This document shows, one piece after another, positions 58,575-64,000 of a DNA stretch of 64,000 nt. The notes beneath the pieces are model-generated. The model saw only the letters and a program-made list of their open reading frames with translations. It searched no databases and had not been told where the DNA came from. The number at the start of each line of letters is the position of its first letter. Positions within the stretch are counted from its first letter, which is position 1. The stretch spans positions 9,101,501 through 9,165,500 of the forward strand of contig SMMW01000046.1 of the NCBI GenBank assembly GCA_004794655.1. Reading direction: 5' to 3'. This stretch comes from Marisa cornuarietis (taxonomy: Eukaryota; Mollusca; Gastropoda; Architaenioglossa; Ampullariidae). The position numbers and the translations under genes are program-made.

Positions 58575-59526
58575 AGACTGGGGGAAAAAACATGCAATCT
58601 GAAGAGGCGGGGTTGAAAATATTGACCTTGTTGTGCAGAAGATTCTCCTCTGGTCCCCAGATTAGCTTTATATAAGAGTTCTCGACGCACCTGCATTAAG
58701 ATGGCAGATTTCGGGATTTGTTTTTCTGCGGCAAGTGTAGGTTATAATTTATGCTGCTGCCAGTGTGACCTCCTGAGTGGGTTTCGATAAATGTAAACGT
58801 CGTTTCTCTGTCTCACATTTCTAATCCACGCGAGGGATGATAAGAGTGCCAGTGGTCTGCGCATGCGTTGACTTTTACAACTTCCTTTTCGCCCTACAGA
58901 TGTTTGTCAGCGCCATCACCACGAGAACCTATTTATCCTTTATTCTTCCAGCGATACTCAAGAGATCTCTTCCCTCAGGCTGATCATCTGCTTGAAAGTA
59001 ATGTCGACAGTTCTGCAGCAATCTTTGTGAGCTTCTTTGTAATACCAACACGGGCTTGCCTCTGTTGTTCAGTACGTGTCGTCACAATACCGGATCTTCT
59101 ATCATTTTTCTTGACTGCAAACATTACCGAAATAATAATACACGCCTAATACCAGAAATGTAGTAAATGTTTTTCTTCCCTCCTCCCACTCCCTGCAGTT
59201 TCCGAATGTTTAATTAGCAAGCGTGGTCAGACTTGTCTTTGTCCTGACATTAACGTCACGCATAAGGCTTCGGTTAACCCCACGTGTGCCCCGGCCTCTA
59301 CATGACGTAGAGTTGCGGTGACAGCAGGCTGTGTCTCCCATCCATCAACGTATAGGGTACAGAAAATATAATTAAAAAAAGGGGGCAAGCCTCTAAACAT
59401 GATGAAATGCAAAGCAGTAACTGAAAGGGTTTCATTAGAGAGAGGGAACACTCTTTTGGCAAAATGTGTAACGTCTGGTTCAGCTCACACCAAGAGACTT
59501 AGTTATCTTTCCACAAGCATGTAAGT

Positions 59527-59610
59527 ATTTTAAAAATAATCATAATAATGAACATTTTATAGAGTTTTTCCAAGGATTTGCACAGAGCGTTTTACAGAAG
59601 CGATAGACAG
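59527..59610 (-). repeat. LINE/SINE 3'-tail-like fragment
   Basis: (AAT)n-like tail followed by GAACATTTTATAGAG...GAGCGTTTTACAGAAGCG resembles the 3'UTR blocks next to the (ATT)n tails of the LINE copies at 29922 and 63755. Weak similarity only. Confidence 0.35.
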
Positions 59611-60739
59611 ACCCCTTCCCATAAACGGATGCACCCATAATCTCATGTAACAGACTGACGTCTACAACAGACACACATACTCGTACACAAAGTAAATACA
59701 GGCACGCTCAAGAGCAGGAAGTGGTCGCAATGAAGTCTCTGATCTAAAAAATAAAACATAATTTATAATCGAAAAACAAAATCCTTACATAGGTAGAGGA
59801 CATCCAGAATGGTAGATAGTGGGGACAAAACAAAGTTTTTGCTTGCTCAAGTCGATTATCACGTACACGGTCATGGGTATGAAAGATTCACCTGTCAATA
59901 ATCCTCTAGTACCCCTGGTCATAGTGTCAGCAACACTCAGAGGTCAAGTACAGAGATATTACTCTTTCGCTACGAAACGGTGTGTGTGTGTGTTATGCAC
60001 ATTTGGATTCATATGCATGTGTTCCCCCCACTTGCTCTCTCTCTCACTCAATGTGCGCATTCGTGCAAATAAGAGGACAAACAAGGTCATGTTTTCTGTG
60101 ACGTGTTTGCATCTGTGGTGGGTGGTTGGGTGTGGGGAGAGTGAAGAACCCAAACAAAACTGGATTTCGGAGTTGAAAAATAGCTCATCTTATTTGTCCC
60201 TCCTCGGACCCTTCACATTGGAAATGAAATATGCCGGCTACAATTTAATAAGCACATGCGCCTCCTGCACTCGCGATCAAGAAACAGGTCAGTGCGTGGG
60301 GCGACGTAACCTCGCTTTATGTTGATGATCATCAATGAAGACTAGGCTCTCTGGTCAACGCGGTTGTCATGCGGATTGTCTTCAAGAGGGATTGACAACA
60401 AGGTGATAAGACAATCGATGTGATATACACATCTGAAAGATCAACCGATTAAGATTTTCGCGTCTGTTACCAATCCATTTGTCAAGAGTGATAATGTCCG
60501 TCTCAGTGAAATATCTGGACTTTAAAGTGCGTGACAGTAACAGCGCTACTTATATTTTCGCCAATACATTACGAGCTTTTTGTTACGGAAACTTCATAAC
60601 GCTTGGATTAGCTGTTTAGGACAGCGCACGTGGATTGGCTGCTAAGGGTTGCACACAATTAAAAAGAAAACCGACAAAAACAAAGGAAAATTGGTGTTTA
60701 CACCAAGCCAGCAACTAAGGCTGTATCACAGGCAATCAG

Positions 60740-61930
60740 TTGGCCCGGTATAACAGGTGCCACGTGCAGATAAAGAACAACATACCCACAACGAGATCTG
60801 AACCCAGGACAGCCAATACAGGATTATAACGCGTAGCATCCCGACCAAGATAGATCGCACTCTCTGCGCAGACCAATGATACATGAAAGATAACAGACAG
60901 TGGACGGAGGAACGTATAGGCACACTGAACAACATAAAGATAAGGAACAGGAGTAGAACGTAAAGCAAAGGATGAGGGTATGAAGGGATATAGGTACTGT
61001 AAACAGTGTGAGATGGGGCCACGATGGTTAGCATGACAGTATTGCAGTTAAGAATAGCAATTCGGCCATTCGGGATAGCACTTTTGGAAAAGATATGTTT
61101 TCAGATAGCGTTTGCATGTAGCCTTCGAGTCAGAGTGGCGAATGTGATGTGGAAGAGAGTTCCACTGCTTAGCAGCACAGTAGGAGAAAGTCCATATGTG
61201 ACTGTCTTTGTGGGAGGGAGGATAGAATGCGCGAGTCTGATGAGGAGCGAAGGTTTCGGGCAGGGATGGTGGACTTCGTGGACAGACAAGATTTCAGGAA
61301 AGTAGTGGGGGGAGGGGCCTTCAAAGAATTCATAGCATAGGGATGAGAGCTAGTTTTAATTAGTAGACAATGAAGAGAGTGAAGAAGTGTTCAGATTTGC
61401 GAGTCTGGAAAACGAGACGAGCAGCTGAGTTCGGGACTTTCTGAAGCTTATCAATGAGGTACTGTGGACAGCTATCAAGAAGAGAGTTGCAGTAGTCTAG
61501 TTTAGACAGAACAAATGCGCAGATGAGAATTTTGGTGGCTGAGATGGACAGAGTATGGCGAATCGAGCTGATCTTCCGGAGTTCATAGTATGCAGAATGA
61601 CAGATGTAGCAAACAAACATGCTTATCAAGAGAAAGTTCAGCAGACATTATGTAGCCTATGCTACGTACGTGTTGAAGTAACAAAATTATCAGCATTGCC
61701 TACCCGAACAGAGACGCGAAGGGTAAACTCTGGCTCTACTCTTTGAAAAAGTTAAAGTTTCTGTGTTCTTGTCATTTAGTTTTAAGGGGCTTTGTGAAGA
61801 TGATAAAGAGGGTAGGATCAGAACCGTGGGGGACTCCTGAGCAAATAGAGACATTTTTTAAGCACGCGCAGCCATCCACTGTAACTGCAGTCCTATCTGA
61901 GAGATATGACTGAAACCAGTTGAGTGGGGA
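60740..61930 (-). mobile_element. CR1/L2-like LINE fragment, frame-disrupted
   Basis: On the minus strand: NWFQSYLSDRTAVTVDG at about 61905-61855 and GVPHGSDPTLFIIFTKPL at about 61830-61775 (reverse transcriptase blocks, normally GVPQGSVLGPLLF), then after decay RKISSIRHTLS, ATKILICAFVLSKLDYCNSL and LQKVPNSAARLVFQTRKS (61580-61380), then LSVHEVHHP...TKTVTYG (61290-61190). It carries more of the RT than the copy at 30 kb. The 3' border is uncertain. Confidence 0.82.
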
Positions 61931-61936
61931 GCCTGT

Positions 61937-61954
61937 GATATATATATATATATA
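61937..61954. repeat. TA microsatellite
   Basis: Nine TA units directly at the 5' end of the LINE fragment, followed by a short AAATAAATA run. Confidence 0.8.
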
Positions 61955-62601
61955 AATAAATATGATGTGGTATTATCATTCATGGGTTGTAGAACGCTTT
62001 TAAGGTTTTGAACTTGCGATCAATTTTTCTTTAATCGGGGATTATATTTCTGTTACCACATGGAGGTCGAGTTCATTTCCCGAGGTTGCAATACAAGAGA
62101 AGCTACTCTTATAACAAGAAGCGTAACTGCACTTCTTTTTGTGTACTCTCCCTTAAATGGTTCGTCTCCCCTTTTCTATGCTACGAAAGTAAAGGCTGTT
62201 TTTTTTAAAAAGTATTATTTGTCAAGATTTTTACTAAGCGATGAATTAAAATACATACCCAGTCAGTGAAACTATGAAGATTAGTTAATGAATCTTTAAT
62301 CCGAACGAAAAGAAACGCATCAATTTCACTGCTTGACCTGTACATAGCAATCGAACTACATGTACTTTATTTTCGAAGTTTCTGCTGGCATGCAGCATTG
62401 CAGGATTAGCGGATTCGAATTCCAATCGATCAACAGTTTTCCGTGCATCCTCCTGCTTGTAGAAAAGTACAATAACATTGGCGCTACTAGTAATTTTATT
62501 TACAAACATGAATATAAAATGTAATAATAGAAAATTTTTAAGGCTTGCGGTACAAATGCTTGTATGTTTTATATTGTCTGAATTAAACACGTACCACATC
62601 T

Positions 62602-62674
62602 GCCCGGTTAGCTCAGTCGGTAGAGCATGGGACTCTTAATCCCAGGGTCGTGGGTTCGAGCCCCACATTGGGCG
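62602..62674 (+). tRNA. tRNA-Lys (anticodon CUU)
   Basis: A 73-nt sequence without intron. Acceptor stem GCCCGGT pairs with ATTGGGC (two G:U pairs); the D arm contains GCTCAGTCGGTAGAGC; the anticodon stem TGGGA/TCCCA encloses the loop CTCTTAA with anticodon CTT at 62635-62637; the T arm is GTGGG-TTCGAGC-CCCAC; G is the discriminator. The A and B box promoters (GGTTAGCTCAGTCGG, GGTTCGAGCCC) are intact. A T7 run at 62681-62687 is a proper RNA polymerase III terminator. Probably functional. Confidence 0.96.
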
Positions 62675-63092
62675 AAACACATTTTTTTCTCAATTCACTG
62701 ATTCTTTTGTGATTCACTTGTAATTGATATCCAGTACATTTAACTCGTTTAACTTCAAACTAATACGCACCGTGAAAGACAAGGTACACTTACAGTCACG
62801 CCGTCCAATAGAAATTGGTGATATCTAAGTTGGTGCTTATTTTATTTTTATTTAGTTTACTGCTAAATTTGGAACTACATTATTTCAGTTCTTTATTATC
62901 ATTATTACTTTACAACCTTATTTTATTTACACTTATTATATTTTCACTGATGTCCTGCAGGTGCTGCAATGTGACAGAAGGACATTTTTTTAAGAAAATA
63001 TATGCTAGGAGAACACGGGAGACAACTGTAACATTAAGTACTTATTTTTGCATAATAGAGTTATCTCCAGTTGCTCACTGCACCCGCTACAC
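62675..63092. other. AT-rich spacer after tRNA-Lys
   Basis: No feature apart from the Pol III terminator and the target-site duplication at 63085-63092. Confidence 0.5.
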
Positions 63093-63289
63093 CAGACGTT
63101 TTCAAACTGTGGTACGCTTACCAGTAGTGGTACGCGAGGGTATGACGAGTGGTACGCGAGCACCATGCGCCAAAATAAAAGAATGTGTATATATATTTTA
63201 CGGGAACTGTATGTAGGGTTGGGAGGTGGTACTCGGTCACTTAGAATTTTCGAAAGTGGTACTCGTCTGGAAAAGTTTGAAAATCACTA
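63093..63289. mobile_element. hAT-type MITE, 197 bp
   Basis: Left end CAGACGTTTTCAAACTGTGG and right end AGTTTGAAAATCACTA form imperfect inverted repeats around TTTTCAAACT. Flanking 8-bp repeats CGCTACAC (63085-63092) and CGCTACAT (63290-63297) differ at one base. The GTGGTACGC motif recurs several times inside, as in other hAT non-autonomous elements. No ORF. Confidence 0.8.
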
Positions 63290-63318
63290 CGCTACATCAG
63301 TAATCTTGTTCTAATAAG

Positions 63319-63447
63319 CAGTGGCGTAGGAACCAGGTGGCAGCCGCCCCCTAAAAAAGATACTGAGGAGGCAAGAATGTGAACGTCGTTCACTGTCAGC
63401 ATGGAGCTGCCCCCCATCCCAAAGCCGACCATCTTCCTACGCCACTG
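63319..63447. mobile_element. hAT-like MITE, 129 bp, with perfect 14-bp inverted ends
   Basis: Left end CAGTGGCGTAGGAA and right end TTCCTACGCCACTG are perfect inverted repeats. The interior (CCGCCCCC...GCTGCCCCCC) is short and non-coding. No clear target duplication (CTAATAAG versus ATAATGGA), so it is older or rearranged at the flank. It begins 29 bp after the previous MITE. Confidence 0.8.
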
Positions 63448-63754
63448 ATAATGGATCAGTGGTTGAAGCAAAATCTGCTTTTATACGAAACAAGAAATAA
63501 AACGCATTAAATCCATACCTCCATATCACAAATCGTTGCCGTGCATACTGATTGTAGCCGATGCCCATGACAGCTGTAACGTAGAGGCCCCATTGTGACG
63601 ACGATTCAGTTTCCAGTGAAGCAAGCAATAAGCACGTCATGATGGCATCTGACTTTTCAAGTGGTGATAACTCGCATCGGATAATCCTCGCTGGTCGTAG
63701 CCGATGCTTTTGTTCTGGGTTAGATGTGTTGTAACTGAACGAAAGTAACATATG
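63448..63754. other. spacer, nothing recognised
   Basis: Mixed-composition sequence between the second MITE and the LINE tail, with only a chance minus-strand ORF. Confidence 0.4.
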
Positions 63755-63960
63755 AAAAATAATAATAACAAACGCGTGATTTATATAGCGCAAACTCGGG
63801 CTCATAAAGGAGCGTGTTCTTAGCAATTGAGACAGGAATGAGACATGGAAAACATACGAAAGATTGAAGGATGAACAACAGTTCTGGTGACAGGAATAGT
63901 TCGGATACAGTGTGTATGACAGAAGAGTGAAGGGATTCCACAGCGCTTTGTTAATTTACT
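63755..63960 (-). mobile_element. CR1/L2-like LINE 3' end, internally deleted
   Basis: An (ATT)n tail (minus sense) at about 63756-63768 is followed by blocks shared with the copy at 29922-30000 (AGCGC...ACTCG, AAAGGAGC, GAGACATGG), then a jump to TCTGGTGACAGGAATAGTTC, which corresponds to coding sequence near 30370-30395. The intervening 3'UTR and coding DNA is missing, so this copy carries a deletion. The orientation is the same as the other CR1/L2-like copies. Confidence 0.65.
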
Positions 63961-64000
63961 TATTTTTCAGATACTGATAAAATGTTCACACAGCCACAGT

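Larger units (their letters stand above)
58680..62601. other. intergenic region upstream of CNRIP1, repeat-rich
   Basis: No gene seen. It contains LINE-derived sequence (59527-59610 and 60740-61930), a TA repeat (61937-61954) and short ORFs without protein features. Confidence 0.5.

Noticed and set aside
60780..60830. B-box-like GGGTTCAGATCTCG on the minus strand, considered as a tRNA-derived SINE
   Set aside because: No matching A box at the right distance; it is more likely part of the LINE 3'UTR.
1..64000. CRISPR arrays, operons, phage or plasmid features
   Set aside because: None present. Spliced genes, a eukaryotic tRNA with Pol III terminator and non-LTR elements show nuclear animal DNA.

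Overview
The window is animal nuclear DNA, most likely from a mollusc (probably a gastropod; otherwise another lophotrochozoan). Evidence: short conserved exons with GT/AG borders separated by long introns, a SNAP-25 of protostome type ([11 protein letters not shown] loop, GGYITRV... second SNARE helix), many decayed RTE-type and CR1/L2-like LINE copies, several hAT-like MITEs, a DIRS-like remnant and a nuclear tRNA-Lys gene. There is nothing prokaryotic in it.

Three protein-coding genes could be rebuilt by hand from exon homology and matching splice phases. (1) At 558-7745, minus strand, a 3'-incomplete gene with a 2.6-kb Ser/Thr-rich exon followed by coiled-coil exons, tentatively ZNF106-like. 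A decayed RTE element (about 989-3690) sits antisense in one of its introns. A promoter-like block (about 8440-8640) with two minus-oriented YY1-type motifs and an overlapping CRE/E-box lies upstream. (2) At 12513-46959, plus strand, SNAP25, complete at the protein level (212 residues in the canonical form). It has two alternative first coding exons (12637 and 26255), both phase-compatible with the same second exon, and two equal-length alternative last coding exons (45600 and 46891) that each encode the end of the second SNARE helix with its own stop. Four isoforms are therefore possible. (3) At 52551-58489, minus strand, CNRIP1 (cannabinoid receptor-interacting protein 1 family), three exons, 161 residues, convergent with SNAP25 and with TATA-like elements just upstream.

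Layout: 0-8.6 kb ZNF106-like gene and promoter; 8.7-12.5 kb AT-rich spacer with a 177-bp hAT-type MITE; 12.5-47.6 kb SNAP25 with an RTE fragment (13.2-14.2 kb), a CR1/L2-like LINE tail (30 kb) and a DIRS-like remnant (41.4-42.9 kb) in its introns; 47.6-52.4 kb convergent spacer with a CRE cluster near 51.2 kb; 52.4-58.7 kb CNRIP1, whose second and first introns hold a degenerate tandem repeat, a LINE scrap, a G-depleted block and a 266-bp MITE; 58.7-64 kb LINE remnants, tRNA-Lys(CUU) and two MITEs only 29 bp apart.

Base composition is blocky: about 20-34 kb and 50.7-64 kb are CpG-rich, while the bodies of the first gene and most of SNAP25 are AT-rich and CpG-poor. The CpG-rich block around 20-34 kb surrounds the internal SNAP25 first exon. 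Two of the three genes are neuronal/synaptic by family knowledge. The most interesting signal is the double choice of terminal exons in SNAP25. All exon models here are read by eye from the sequence and have no transcript support.
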